DNA of 64,000 nucleotides, taken from NCBI RefSeq assembly GCF_000716595.1, contig NZ_JNXC01000002.1:356332-420331 (forward strand). The letters run 5' to 3'. The DNA is from Saccharothrix sp. NRRL B-16314. GTDB taxonomy: Bacteria > Actinomycetota > Actinomycetes > Mycobacteriales > Pseudonocardiaceae. Of this stretch, positions 8,132-16,585 are shown piece by piece. Both the position numbers and the translations under genes were made by a program. Each line of letters begins with the position of its first letter. Within the stretch, counting starts at the first letter, position 1. Below the pieces are notes generated by a model that did no database searches, had not been told where the DNA came from, and saw nothing but the letters and a program-made list of their open reading frames with translations.

Positions 8132-10442
8132 CGTTCTCCCCTTGTCCGTGATCGGACGAGTCGCCACCCCTGCGGGCGACCCGTGGCCCTTCCGGGCCGG
8201 CCAGGACGGCGGTGTCGCCGTCGCGATCGGTGCGCAACACCAGCGCGCCGTGACTCGTCAAGGCGTCGACCAGCACCCCGCTGGGGTGGCCGTAGCGGTT
8301 GCCCGCGCCGACGCTCACCAAGGCGATCCGCGGTCGGACCGCCGCGAGGAACGCAGGCGACGAGTACCGGGACCCGTGGTGCGGCACTTTCAGCACGTCG
8401 GCCCGCAAGTCGACGTGCCCGCCGAGCAGGTCCGCCTGCCCGGCCAACTCGATGTCGCCGGTCAGCAGCACCCGCCCGGCCGCGGTGGAGGCCCGCAGGA
8501 CCAGCGACGCGTCGTTGACCGCCGTGTTCGTCTTCGTCCCACCCGCCGGGTCCGCACGCGGACCGAGCACGTCGAGGTCGAGCCCCGGCCAGCTCAACCG
8601 CTGCCCGGCGTCCAGCTCGACCACGCGGACCCCCGCCGTCCGCGCCCGTTCCCGCACCTCCTCCCAAGCCCACTCCGGCTGCCGCGACGGCCCCACCGCC
8701 ACCGCGCCCACACCTCGATCCGCCAACACCGCGGCCAACCCGCCGACGTGGTCGGCGTGCAGGTGGCTGAGCACCACCAGCGGGATGCGCCGCACCCCGA
8801 GCCGCCGCAGGCAGGACAGCACCGGCACCGGGTCCGGACCCGTGTCGACCAGTACCGCGCGGTCGCGCTCGGCGGTGGCGAGGACCACCGCGTCGCCCTG
8901 TCCGACGTCGCAGGCCACCACCGACCAGCCGGACGCCGGCCACCCGGGCGAGATCACGCCCAACGGCACGACCGCCACCACCGCGCCGACCCCGACCGCC
9001 ACCGCCAACGTCCGCATCCGACGCACCTTGATGACCACGTAGCCGAGCACCAGCACCGCCGCCAGCAACGCCCCACCGGCCCACCCGCTCGGCCACCCGA
9101 CCGCCGCACCCGGCACCGCCGACGCGTGCCGCCCGACGGTGATGAGCCAACTCACCGCCGGACCGGCCACCTCGACCACCAGCCGTGCCGCCGGCTCGTA
9201 CACCGGGGCCAGCACCGCGGCCAGCACGCCGAGCACCGTGGCCGGCGCCACCACCGGCGCGACCAGCAGGTTCGCCAGCACCGCCACCAGGCTCACCTGA
9301 CCGGAGAACCCGGCGACCAGCGGCGCGGTCGCCAGGTTCGCGGCCACCGGCACCGCCAACGCCTCCGCGAGCCCGACCGGGACACCGCTGTCCTTCATCG
9401 CGGCGGCCCACCTCGGCGCGAGCAGCACCAGCGCCGCCGTCGCCACCACCGACAGCCCGAACCCCGGCTCGGTGGCCAACTCCGGGTCGTAGAGGACCAG
9501 GACCACCACCGCTGCCGCGAGCGCCGGCAACGCCGACCGCTCCCGACCCAGCACCAGCGCCAGCAACGCCACCGCACCCATCACGGCGGCCCGCAGCACG
9601 CTCGGCTCCGGCCCGGCCAACACCACGAACCCGACCAGCGCTGCCATCGCACCCACCGCACTGCCGCGCGGCCCGACCCGGAGCAACCTCAGCAGCAACA
9701 GCACCGCGCCACAGAGGATGGCCAAATTGGCACCGCTGACGGCAAGGACGTGAGCGAGACCCGCCGTGCGGAACTCCTCCACCACTCTCGGCGAGAGCTT
9801 CGAGGTGTCGCCGACCACGAGCGCGGGCAGCAAACCCGCCGGCTCGGGATCGAGCGCGGTGCTCGCGCTCCGCAGCCCGGCACGCAAGTCCTCGGCGATC
9901 CGCTGCCACACCGGCGCTTCCGTCACGTCCCGCGGAGGTCCGCGAACCCGCAGCACCGCCACCGTCAGCTCACCACCACGCGGCGGCGCGAGCGTGCCGC
10001 GAGCGGTGATCTGCTGGCCCGGCAGCAAGTCCCGCCACCGGACCGCCGGTGCGAGCACCGCGATCCGGCCGCCACCGTCGAGCGTCGCACGGACCAGGAC
10101 CAGGTCGACCCCACTCGCCCGCGAGCCGAAACCACTGGTGCGCAAGCCGTGTGGCCGATCGTCCAGTTCGAAGTGGACGGTGGCGGACGTGCCGCGCTCG
10201 GCTGCGGCGCGGAGCGGGTGGTGGGCCGCGCCGTGGACTTGGGCACCGATCCAGCACGCCGCCACCGGACCCGCGACGGCCACCGCCACGGCGGCCGGAC
10301 GCCACGAGCGCAGTGCCACACCACCGAGAACCCCGACGGTCACACCGACCGCGAGCGCGGCCCACCACGTCCAGAGCAACCCGGCGAGCGCCGTGGCCCA
10401 CACCGCCAGTGCGGCCGGGACCAGGTGCGCGCGAGGGCTCAT
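7722..10442 (-). CDS. comEC: ComEC/Rec2-type DNA uptake channel protein with metallo-beta-lactamase-like domain
   Basis: Membrane protein of the competence family, proposed to pass single-stranded DNA into the cell. Order: N-terminal membrane segments and OB-like domain (residues about 1-180); the competence channel domain with the LAHVLAVSGANLAILCG motif (about 225-500); a C-terminal MBL-like domain (from about 510) with DVGQGDAVVL, DTGPD, SHLHADHVGG and VLKVPHHGS. The family-like sequence ends near residue 765 (around 8150). No stop occurs until 7722, so about 140 Arg/His/Pro-rich residues are appended across the hypothetical gene in another frame. The start is ATG 10442; GTG 10454 is an alternative. 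Upstream comEA supports the call. Whether this organism is competent is unknown. Confidence 0.87.
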   Translation of the reverse strand: MSPRAHLVPAALAVWATALAGLLWTWWAALAVGVTVGVLGGVALRSWRPAAVAVAVAGPVAACWIGAQVHGAAHHPLRAAAERGTSATVHFELDDRPHGLRTSGFGSRASGVDLVLVRATLDGGGRIAVLAPAVRWRDLLPGQQITARGTLAPPRGGELTVAVLRVRGPPRDVTEAPVWQRIAEDLRAGLRSASTALDPEPAGLLPALVVGDTSKLSPRVVEEFRTAGLAHVLAVSGANLAILCGAVLLLLRLLRVGPRGSAVGAMAALVGFVVLAGPEPSVLRAAVMGAVALLALVLGRERSALPALAAAVVVLVLYDPELATEPGFGLSVVATAALVLLAPRWAAAMKDSGVPVGLAEALAVPVAANLATAPLVAGFSGQVSLVAVLANLLVAPVVAPATVLGVLAAVLAPVYEPAARLVVEVAGPAVSWLITVGRHASAVPGAAVGWPSGWAGGALLAAVLVLGYVVIKVRRMRTLAVAVGVGAVVAVVPLGVISPGWPASGWSVVACDVGQGDAVVLATAERDRAVLVDTGPDPVPVLSCLRRLGVRRIPLVVLSHLHADHVGGLAAVLADRGVGAVAVGPSRQPEWAWEEVRERARTAGVRVVELDAGQRLSWPGLDLDVLGPRADPAGGTKTNTAVNDASLVLRASTAAGRVLLTGDIELAGQADLLGGHVDLRADVLKVPHHGSRYSSPAFLAAVRPRIALVSVGAGNRYGHPSGVLVDALTSHGALVLRTDRDGDTAVLAGPEGPRVARRGGDSSDHGQGENDEEQRRMDPAALGLGAAGRQPGGGLGPVAARLHRGTVATGRAAARLHLLRLRGPARWRPGNRFQGHRHRRHPHGAGARRRHRLPPDLRRPVRRRPRHTAGGMACRALQPGEGETPVAPDADRLARRHRTGRAARPA

Positions 10443-10849
10443 GACCCCACCCACCGGAACCTGGGCAGGCTCGGCAGGTGCGGACGTCCCACACCTCGAA
10501 TCTGGCGGCGGACGCAGTAGAGGAGGTGCCGAAGGCGGCTGTGATCACCGACAGGGTCACCTACGCGGTCACCTACGTGATCACGCTTGGCGTGCTGGTC
10601 TTGGAGTGGATCACCGGCTTGGCTGGTGCCGGGTGGACGGATACCTGGTGGGCGGCCTGATCCGACCCTCGGCGCGGGTGCGGCGGACAGGATGTGGTCG
10701 GGGATTTCGGTTCGGGGGCAAGGGATCGGCACCGTACCGGCGTTCGGCGCGAACGGTGCTCGCGGGCACTGTGGTTGCCGCGAACAGCCAGGGGTGTGAC
10801 GCATGGTGGATCTCCGGGTGGTGTGTGGAGGACTCTGCGGGGAAGCCGG
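10443..10849. other. 407-base gap between comEC and comEA
   Basis: In related genomes comEA and comEC are close together. Here a gap separates them on the minus strand, with no convincing minus-strand gene. On the plus strand a short membrane-protein-like frame ends at 10660 (separate entry). The rest, 10661-10849, shows no coding signal, repeat or clear terminator that I can support. Confidence 0.5.
10541..10660 (+). CDS. Possible small single-pass membrane protein
   Basis: A 39-residue frame from GTG 10541: MITDRVTYAVTYVITLGVLV, then LEWITGLAGAGWTDTWWAA. One hydrophobic stretch of about 22 residues is flanked by charged and aromatic residues, a plausible transmembrane helix. AGGAGG at 10521-10526 is rather far (14 bases); an in-frame GTG at 10526 would lie directly against it. 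The frame sits antisense in the comEC-comEA gap. No homology is claimed, and chance hydrophobic frames do occur in high-GC DNA. Confidence 0.3.
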   Translation: MITDRVTYAVTYVITLGVLVLEWITGLAGAGWTDTWWAA

Positions 10850-11575
10850 TCACAGGCGGACCAGGTCGCGCAGCCTGGCGAGCTTCGCGTCGCCGATCCC
10901 CTCGATCTCGCCGAGCTGTTCCAGGGCGGTGAACGGGCCGCGTTTCTGCCTTCGGTCGACGATCCGCTGTGCCGTCACCGGACCAACGCCCGGCAAGGTG
11001 TCGAGTTGTTCCTTGGTCGCGGTGTTCAGGCTCAGCGGCGTGGTTTCCGCGCCGCCGGGTTGAGGTGCGGGGATGCCGACGGCGATCTGCTCGCCGTCGG
11101 CCACCTTGCGGGCGAGGTTGAGCGCGGTCAGGTCGGCGCCCGGATCGGCACCGCCCGCCGCTTGGAGCGCGTCCGCCACCCTGGCGCCGCTGGGCACGGT
11201 CACCAGGCCGGGGGTGGACACGAGGCCCACCACGTTGACGACCAACGGCTCTTCGGCACGGCTGACGGCAGCCGCCTCGGCCACCGGGAGGTCGGGTGGG
11301 CTCTCCGGCAGCGGGCGCTGCCACCACAGGGTCAGCGCGACCGCCAGTGCCACGGCCGCCATGACGCCCGCCAGCAGGACTCTGCGACGGCGTGGGAGGG
11401 CGGGCTCGGGCAGCCAGCGGTGCGCCAGGCGGCGGAGCGGGCCAGGTGGGTCCGAGCCGCCGTCCGACGAGACGAAGACCAGGGTCTCGTCGGACGAGGC
11501 GCGGTGCTTGCCCTGCTCCCGGGAGACGAGGGCTTTGAGCCGGGCGGTCGTGGTTTCCGGTTTCTTGTCGAACAT
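10850..11575 (-). CDS. comEA: ComEA-family DNA-binding protein (SLBB + helix-hairpin-helix)
   Basis: Membrane-anchored DNA receptor of the competence family. Its 241 residues have a basic N-terminal cytoplasmic tail with one membrane helix (VLLAGVMAAVALAVALTLWW, about residues 65-85). An SLBB-type domain follows (VVNVVGLVSTPGLVTVPSGARVADALQAAGG, about 110-165), then two HhH motifs at the C-terminus (LNTATKEQLDTLPGVGPVTAQRIVDRR and FTALEQLGEIEGIGDAKLARL). This order is standard for actinobacterial ComEA. It precedes comEC on the same strand and follows degV with an 86-base gap. Confidence 0.93.
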   Translation of the reverse strand: MFDKKPETTTARLKALVSREQGKHRASSDETLVFVSSDGGSDPPGPLRRLAHRWLPEPALPRRRRVLLAGVMAAVALAVALTLWWQRPLPESPPDLPVAEAAAVSRAEEPLVVNVVGLVSTPGLVTVPSGARVADALQAAGGADPGADLTALNLARKVADGEQIAVGIPAPQPGGAETTPLSLNTATKEQLDTLPGVGPVTAQRIVDRRQKRGPFTALEQLGEIEGIGDAKLARLRDLVRL

Positions 11576-11661
11576 GCGGTCGACGTTAGGCCGGGTGGAG
11601 CAGTGGGTGGGGAGGTCGCCGGCGATCTGTGGACAACTGCTTGAGTGATGGATAAAGCGGG

Positions 11662-12504
11662 CTAGGACACCCCGCCCGGCAGGACCACCACGCCCAGCAC
11701 ACCGGGACCGGTGTGCGCCCCGATCACCGCTCCCACCTCGGAAATCAGGCAGCCGGTCGAGCCGGGAACGCGTTCGTCGAGCCGCGTCGCGAGTTCCGCC
11801 GCGCGTTCCGGCGCGGCCAAGTGGTGGACAGCCAGTCCGACCGGCCCGGAGCCCGCCGCCTCCGCCGCCAGGTCCACCAGCCGGCCGATGGCGCGGCTCA
11901 TCGTGCGCACCTTCTCCAGCGGCACGATCCGACCGTCGTCGACGTGCAGGATCGGTTTCACGGCCAGCGCGGTGCCCACCAGGGCCGCTGCGGCGCCGAT
12001 GCGCCCACCCCGACGCAGGTGGTCGAGCGTTTCCACGCAGAAGAACATCTTGGTGCGCGCCGCTGCGGCAACGGCCGCTTCCTCCGCACGCGCCCCGTCG
12101 TCACCGGCGGCGCACGCGGCCAGCGCGGCGAACCCGAGCCCCATGCCCGTGGACCGCGAGTCGACCACCCTGATCCGGGTCGGATCGACCTCCTCCGCCG
12201 CCAACCGCGCGGCCTCCCACGTGCCGGAGAGCTCGCGGGAGAGGTGCACGGACACGATCGCGTCGGCGCCACCGGCCAGCACCGACCGGTACACCTCGGC
12301 CAACTCGCCGGGCGTCGGCCGGGACGTCGTCAGCCTGCGGTGCTCGCCCAACGCCTCCGCCAGCCGCGCCGGCCCGAAGTCGACCCCGTCGAGCTTGCTG
12401 CGACCGTCCACCACGACGTGCAGCGGCACGACCCGGATGCCGTGCCGCTCGGCGAACCCCTCCGGCAGGTACGCCGTGGAGTCGGTGACGATCGTGGTGG
12501 ACAC
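11662..12504 (-). CDS. DegV family fatty-acid-binding protein
   Basis: DegV/FakB proteins bind a fatty acid between two alpha/beta domains; in Firmicutes they deliver it to the FakA kinase. The 280-residue protein starts TTIVTDSTAYLPEGFAERHG and carries LTTSRPTPGELAEVYRSVL, VHLSRELSGTWEAARLAAE and the second-domain motif CVETLDHLRRGGRIGAAAALVG, ending GAHTGPGVLGVVVLP. All are DegV hallmarks. GTG 12504 lies 11 bases after the preceding gene's stop and no Shine-Dalgarno is visible, so translation probably depends on coupling. The same order (Rv2418c-Rv2417c) occurs in mycobacteria. Confidence 0.92.
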   Translation of the reverse strand: MSTTIVTDSTAYLPEGFAERHGIRVVPLHVVVDGRSKLDGVDFGPARLAEALGEHRRLTTSRPTPGELAEVYRSVLAGGADAIVSVHLSRELSGTWEAARLAAEEVDPTRIRVVDSRSTGMGLGFAALAACAAGDDGARAEEAAVAAAARTKMFFCVETLDHLRRGGRIGAAAALVGTALAVKPILHVDDGRIVPLEKVRTMSRAIGRLVDLAAEAAGSGPVGLAVHHLAAPERAAELATRLDERVPGSTGCLISEVGAVIGAHTGPGVLGVVVLPGGVS

Positions 12505-12515
12505 GAGTGCCGAGA

Positions 12516-13247
12516 CTACGGCTCCGAACTGCCCGCGTGGCCGACCGCCACGGACCTGATCAGTTCCGCCATCGCGTTCCCGACCTGCCGGTGACCGTCC
12601 CAGCACCAGTGCATGCCGTCCGGGTTGGCACGCCGTGACCGTATGCGCTCACCGACCAACGGCGGCACGTCGAGCAGCGGCACGCCTGCGCCGTCCGCCC
12701 AAGACCGCATCGCGCGCTCCGCCGCCGCACGCCCGCTGTGCACACCCGCATAAGCCGGCGCGCGGTGCACGGAAGGCGTCATCCCGACCACCCGGATCCC
12801 CGGCTGGAGAGCACGCACCGCGCGCACCGAGTCGTCCAGGTACCGCACGGTCAGGCGCGGCGGCAACGCCACCGGGTACCCGCCGGACAGCCGCGACAGC
12901 ACCGGCTGCAACGTCCGGTACCCGGCCCGCGCACGTTGCCGCAGCCAATCCGGCCGCAGGTAGCGCAGCCCGTGCCGCAAGTACGTCGGCAACGGCGACG
13001 GCAGCGTGTCCATGTGCCCCACCGCCAGCACCAACACGTCCGTGCGCGGCAGCAACGACCACACGCGCGGGTCACCGGTCAACGACCACCAGGCGTCCCG
13101 GGCCGTCCAGCCGAACCCCGCCGCCAGCTCCGCGTGCCCGCCCAACGCCGACGCGGCGACGTTCGGCCACAACCGGGGGTGGTCGGCCGGCAGCGGCCCC
13201 TCCGGACCGTGGAACGTCAGCGAATCACCGAGGACGAGCAGCTTCAC
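12516..13247 (-). CDS. SGNH-fold acyltransferase/esterase, Rv2418c (OctT)-like
   Basis: A 243-residue SGNH/GDSL-type protein. Visible motifs are KLLVLGDSLTFHGPEG (nucleophile Ser in GDS), LVLAVGHMD and the C-terminal NPDGMHWCWDGHR (Asp/His dyad). The gene order phosphatase - SGNH - DegV matches M. tuberculosis Rv2419c-Rv2418c-Rv2417c. Rv2418c has been reported as OctT, an octanoyltransferase acting on glucosylglycerate early in methylglucose lipopolysaccharide synthesis. By synteny I infer the same role; sequence alone supports only an SGNH enzyme. The start is GTG 13247 in a GTGA overlap with the phosphatase stop, indicating translational coupling. Confidence 0.8.
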   Translation of the reverse strand: MKLLVLGDSLTFHGPEGPLPADHPRLWPNVAASALGGHAELAAGFGWTARDAWWSLTGDPRVWSLLPRTDVLVLAVGHMDTLPSPLPTYLRHGLRYLRPDWLRQRARAGYRTLQPVLSRLSGGYPVALPPRLTVRYLDDSVRAVRALQPGIRVVGMTPSVHRAPAYAGVHSGRAAAERAMRSWADGAGVPLLDVPPLVGERIRSRRANPDGMHWCWDGHRQVGNAMAELIRSVAVGHAGSSEP

Positions 13248-13858
13248 CGGGTGGATCCGGCGTTGTACGACGACAGCCGCCACCTGCTGTCACCGTGCGG
13301 CCGACGGGTGAACACGGTCCAGTGGCAGTTGCCGATGCCGCCCAGCAACGCCCAGCGGTCGACCGGCAACTCCAGCAACCGCCCGGTCAACGCGCTGATC
13401 AGCCCGCCGTGCGCGCACAGCATGACCGTCCCGGAGAACTCCGCGTCCACCTCCGCCACCACGGCCATCGCGCGCTCGGCGACCTCGACGCGCGTCTCGC
13501 CGTCCGGTGGCGCGAGCGTGCCGTCGACCCGCCAGCGGTCCAACGCGCCCGGCCACTCCGCCTCGATCTCGGTCGACGTCAGCCCCTGCCACTTGCCCAG
13601 GTGCGTCTCGCGCAGCCGTTCGTCGACGCGCAGCTCGACTCCGGTCGCGTCGGTGAACACCGTCGCGGTGTCCCGGGCGCGGTGCAGGTCCGACGCGACC
13701 ACCAGCTCGGGTGCGAACCCGGCGAGCACCGGCACCGCGAACCGGGCCTGGTTCCACCCGATCCCGGTCAACGCCGAGTCCAGGTGGCCCTGCATGCGCC
13801 CGGTCGCGTTGTAGTCGGTCTCACCGTGCCGCCACAGCACGAGCCGGTTCAGGGTCAT
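13244..13858 (-). CDS. Histidine phosphatase, glucosyl-3-phosphoglycerate phosphatase (GpgP)-like
   Basis: A 204-residue histidine phosphatase of the phosphoglycerate mutase superfamily. The catalytic RHGETDYN motif is at residues about 10-17, followed by GRMQGHLDSALTGIGWNQA, SDLHRARDTA, the catalytic Glu region (LRETHLGKWQGLTSTE) and the second His in CAHGGLISALTG. Synteny with Rv2419c and the GRMQG phrase point to GpgP, which removes phosphate from glucosyl-3-phosphoglycerate in glucosylglycerate and polymethylated polysaccharide synthesis. A general phosphatase role remains possible. ATG 13858 overlaps the rsfS stop (ATGA), and its own stop overlaps the SGNH gene start. Confidence 0.85.
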   Translation of the reverse strand: MTLNRLVLWRHGETDYNATGRMQGHLDSALTGIGWNQARFAVPVLAGFAPELVVASDLHRARDTATVFTDATGVELRVDERLRETHLGKWQGLTSTEIEAEWPGALDRWRVDGTLAPPDGETRVEVAERAMAVVAEVDAEFSGTVMLCAHGGLISALTGRLLELPVDRWALLGGIGNCHWTVFTRRPHGDSRWRLSSYNAGSTR

Positions 13859-14241
13859 GCCTCGTCGGCCTCGTCGGCCTCGGGCCCGGCGTCGAACTCG
13901 ATCCGCGGGCAGTCCTTCCACAGCCGCTCCAGGCCGTAGAAGCTCCGCTCGTCCACGTGCTGGACGTGCACCACCACGTCGACGAAGTCCAGCAGAACCC
14001 ACCGGCCCTCGCGCGCGCCTTCACGGCGGACCGCCTTGCGGCCGGTCTCGCGCAACATCTCTTCGACGTTGTCCACGATCGCGCCGACCTGCCGCTCGTT
14101 GGCGGCCGAGGCGATCACGAAGACGTCCGTGATCACCAGCTGGTCGGACACGTCGAGCACGATCACGTCGTGCGCCTTCTTGTCGGCTGCCGCGCTCGCG
14201 GCGACCAGCGCCAACCGTCGTGCCTCGTCGGTGGCTGCCAC
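13855..14241 (-). CDS. rsfS: Ribosomal silencing factor RsfS
   Basis: RsfS binds uL14 on the 50S subunit and blocks subunit joining when nutrients are low. The 128-residue product shows the family core: AADKKAHDVIVLDVSDQLVITDVFVIASAANERQ, VDNVEEMLRE, and EGAREGRWVLLDFVDVVVHV followed by RSFYGLERLWKD. The acidic tail is typical of actinobacteria. GTG 14241 is preferred because GAGGAG precedes it by four bases; a TTG at 14253 lies upstream of that site. It sits between nadD and gpgP as in mycobacteria, and overlaps the phosphatase start by four bases. Confidence 0.95.
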   Translation of the reverse strand: MAATDEARRLALVAASAAADKKAHDVIVLDVSDQLVITDVFVIASAANERQVGAIVDNVEEMLRETGRKAVRREGAREGRWVLLDFVDVVVHVQHVDERSFYGLERLWKDCPRIEFDAGPEADEADEA

Positions 14242-14311
14242 GTCACTCCTCAATCACACCGGCGGACGCCTATACGTCCGCACGAGTCAATGAGGGTACC
14301 GGCGTCGCGGC

Positions 14312-14905
14312 TCAGTCCGGCATCGAGTAAAGCCGGCGCTTGGATATGTACTGAACGACACCATCCGGCACGAGGTACCAGACGGGCAGTCCGGCCGCGG
14401 TCCGAGCCCTGACGGCGGTCGACGAGATGGCCATCGCGGGCACCTCCACCAGCGACACCACGCCCGGCGGCAGGTGCGTGTCGACCAGCTCGTAGCCGGG
14501 CCTGGTGACCCCGATGAAGTGCGCGAGGTCGAACACGTCGTCCGCTCGCCGCCAGGACAGGATCTGCTCCAACGCGTCCGCGCCGGTGATGAAGAACAGG
14601 TCCGCGTCCGCGTTCCCGACCTTGAGGTCGGTGAGGGTGTCGATCGTGTACGTCGGACCGGGCCGGTCGATGTCCACCCGGCTGACCGAGAACCGCGGGT
14701 TGGAGGCGGTGGCGATGACCGTCATCAGGTACCGGTCCTCGGCGGGGCTGACCTCGCGCTCCGACTTCTGCCAGGGCTGCCCGGTCGGCACGAACACGAC
14801 CTCGTCGAGGTCGAACCGGGCCTGGACCTCGCTGGCCGCCACCAAGTGGCCGTGGTGCACCGGGTCGAAGGTGCCGCCCATGACGCCGATCCGCCGGTTG
14901 GTCAT
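14312..14905 (-). CDS. nadD: Nicotinate-nucleotide adenylyltransferase
   Basis: Transfers AMP from ATP to nicotinate mononucleotide in NAD synthesis. The 197-residue protein has the nucleotidyltransferase motif [18 protein letters not shown] at the N-terminus, [31 protein letters not shown] and the C-terminal ISSTAVR. The start is ATG 14905, giving the family's [15 protein letters not shown] beginning; no strong Shine-Dalgarno precedes it. It is the first gene of the nadD-rsfS-gpgP-octT-degV run, which in mycobacteria follows proA directly. Here a P450 module lies between. Confidence 0.96.
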   Translation of the reverse strand: MTNRRIGVMGGTFDPVHHGHLVAASEVQARFDLDEVVFVPTGQPWQKSEREVSPAEDRYLMTVIATASNPRFSVSRVDIDRPGPTYTIDTLTDLKVGNADADLFFITGADALEQILSWRRADDVFDLAHFIGVTRPGYELVDTHLPPGVVSLVEVPAMAISSTAVRARTAAGLPVWYLVPDGVVQYISKRRLYSMPD

Positions 14906-15112
14906 GGGTTGTGAGCCTAGTTCGGGTGGTGCGCGGGCGGCCGGTCGCTCCCCGAAAGGCCGCCCGCGCACTCGTCTCCCGGCCACGGCCCTGGGGGAGG
15001 AGGCCGCATCCGCGGATCGCGCGACCCACCCCGAATCCGAGCCGCGCAATGGTGGAACGCGTCGCACGCGCCACCATGACGCGATCCGCCGAACTTTTTT
15101 CCGGAGGTTCTC

Positions 15113-15334
15113 CTACAGCTCGGGAGCCAGCACGGAGCCGTCGTCCGCGCGGACCAGGATCGCCTCCATCGGGCACGATTCGGCCGCGTCGATCACCGCG
15201 TCGTCCGGCTCGACCACCTCGTCGACCGGGGTGGACTTGCCGCCGTCGAGGCGGAAGCGGTGCGGCGCGGTCGACGTGCACATGCCCGTGCCGATGCACT
15301 TGTCCCGGTCGAGTTCGACCGTCCACTCCCCCAT
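15113..15334 (-). CDS. 3Fe-4S ferredoxin paired with the P450
   Basis: A 73-residue acidic ferredoxin that passes electrons to cytochrome P450. It has the three-cysteine pattern Cys-x5-Cys (CIGTGMC, residues 13-19) and a later CP (ESCPMEAI), which binds a [3Fe-4S] cluster; the position of a fourth ligand is not Cys. The start is ATG 15334, four bases after the P450 stop, so the two are co-translated. No ferredoxin reductase gene is nearby, so reduction would use a reductase encoded elsewhere. Confidence 0.93.
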   Translation of the reverse strand: MGEWTVELDRDKCIGTGMCTSTAPHRFRLDGGKSTPVDEVVEPDDAVIDAAESCPMEAILVRADDGSVLAPEL

Positions 15335-15338
15335 CCGC

Positions 15339-16523
15339 CTACCACCTCACCATCAGTGCCTGCGGACCGCGGATGAGCCGGCCCTTCTTGAACGTGACGT
15401 CACCGTCCAGCCTGAGCAGCGGGAACCGCTTGAGCAGGGTGCCGATGGCCACCTGCAACTCCATCCGGGCCAGCGGGGCGCCGATGCAGTGGTGCGCGCC
15501 GTGCCCGAACGTGATGTGCGGGTTGTGCGCGCGGTGGAAGTCCACGTCGTTCGGGTTCTCGAACACCGACGGGTCGCGGTTGGCCGCGAGGTTGTCCACG
15601 AACACCGCGTCGCCCGGCTTGATCGTCACGCCGGACAGCTCCACCTCGGCGGTCGCGATCCGGGGGAAGCCCGCGGATCCACCCAACGGGGTGAACCTCA
15701 ACAGCTCCTCCACCGCGGCGGGCACCAGCGCCGGGTCCGCGCGCAGCTCGCCGAGCAGGTCCGGGTCGCCCAGCAGCTGGTAGACGAAGTTGCCGAGCTG
15801 GTTCGCGGTGGTCTCGTGGCCCGCGACCAGCAGCGCGACGCCGAACGACACCAGCTCCTTCGTGGTCAGCCTGTCCTCGTTGTCGTGCGCCGCGACCAGC
15901 ACGGACAGCATGTCGTCGGCGGGGTCGACGCGCTTGCGCTCGGCCAGCTCGCCGATGTAGGCGCGCAGCGACTCACCGGACGCCAGGATCTCGTCGTAAG
16001 TGAACGCGGTGATCGCCACCGCCGCCTCCGACCAGGCGCGGAACTTGTCCCGGTCCTCGAACGGCACGCCCAGCATCTCGCAGATGATCGTGATGGGCAG
16101 CGGCATGGCCAGCGACTCGACCAGGTCGGCCGGCGCACCCCGCTCCTCCATGGCGTCCAGCAGGCCGTCGACGATCCCCTGGGCGCGCTCGCGCAGCTGC
16201 TCGGTCCGCCGGGCGGTGAACGCCTTGGCGACGAGCCTGCGCAGCCGCGTGTGGTCCGGCGGGTCCATGCTCAGGATGTTTGTCTCGGCGGGCATGGTCG
16301 GCAGGGTGCGCGGCACGTCGGCGCCCGGCTCCATCACCGCCGCACGGCTGAACCTCGGGTCGGCGAGCACGGTCTTGACGTCCTCGTACCGGGTGGCCAG
16401 CCAGCCGTCGCCGCCGTAGGGCAGCCGGACCCTGGCCACCGGCTCGTCGCGCTGGAGCTCCAGGTACTCGGGGTTGAGCACGAGTTCGTCCGGCTCGGTG
16501 AACGGGAACGGCCTGATCTCCAT
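15339..16523 (-). CDS. Cytochrome P450 (class I bacterial, CYP105/107-like)
   Basis: Haem monooxygenase of about 394 residues. Visible motifs are the I-helix LLVAGHETTANQ, the K-helix ExxR (EELLR), and the haem-binding FGHGAHHCIGAPLARMEL with its Cys thiolate. The N-terminus (RPFPFTEPDELVLNPEYLELQRDEPVARVRLPYG) is of the soluble bacterial type, with no membrane anchor. ATG 16523 is preferred: GGGGG lies five bases upstream, while the in-frame ATG at 16535 falls inside the operator palindrome. With the downstream ferredoxin and upstream TetR gene it forms a regulated oxidation module. The substrate is unknown. Confidence 0.94.
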   Translation of the reverse strand: MEIRPFPFTEPDELVLNPEYLELQRDEPVARVRLPYGGDGWLATRYEDVKTVLADPRFSRAAVMEPGADVPRTLPTMPAETNILSMDPPDHTRLRRLVAKAFTARRTEQLRERAQGIVDGLLDAMEERGAPADLVESLAMPLPITIICEMLGVPFEDRDKFRAWSEAAVAITAFTYDEILASGESLRAYIGELAERKRVDPADDMLSVLVAAHDNEDRLTTKELVSFGVALLVAGHETTANQLGNFVYQLLGDPDLLGELRADPALVPAAVEELLRFTPLGGSAGFPRIATAEVELSGVTIKPGDAVFVDNLAANRDPSVFENPNDVDFHRAHNPHITFGHGAHHCIGAPLARMELQVAIGTLLKRFPLLRLDGDVTFKKGRLIRGPQALMVRW

Positions 16524-16534
16524 CGGTACCCCCA

Positions 16535-16552
16535 TGTAAGCAGTCGCTTACA
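16535..16552. promoter_or_regulatory. Probable TetR operator in front of the P450-ferredoxin pair
   Basis: A perfect inverted repeat, TGTAAGC-N4-GCTTACA. It lies between the tetR stop and the P450 start, immediately downstream of a good -10 element, where a bound repressor would block transcription. Size and symmetry are typical of TetR sites. Confidence 0.8.
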
Positions 16553-16556
16553 TCCG

Positions 16557-16585
16557 ACAGTATTGAGATAGCTACAGACCGTCAA
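16557..16585 (-). promoter_or_regulatory. Promoter for the P450-ferredoxin operon
   Basis: On the minus strand TTGACG (16585-16580) and TACTGT (16562-16557) are separated by 17 bases, a good housekeeping-type promoter. The -35 overlaps the tetR stop codon. The predicted start falls in the TetR-type palindrome. Confidence 0.65.
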
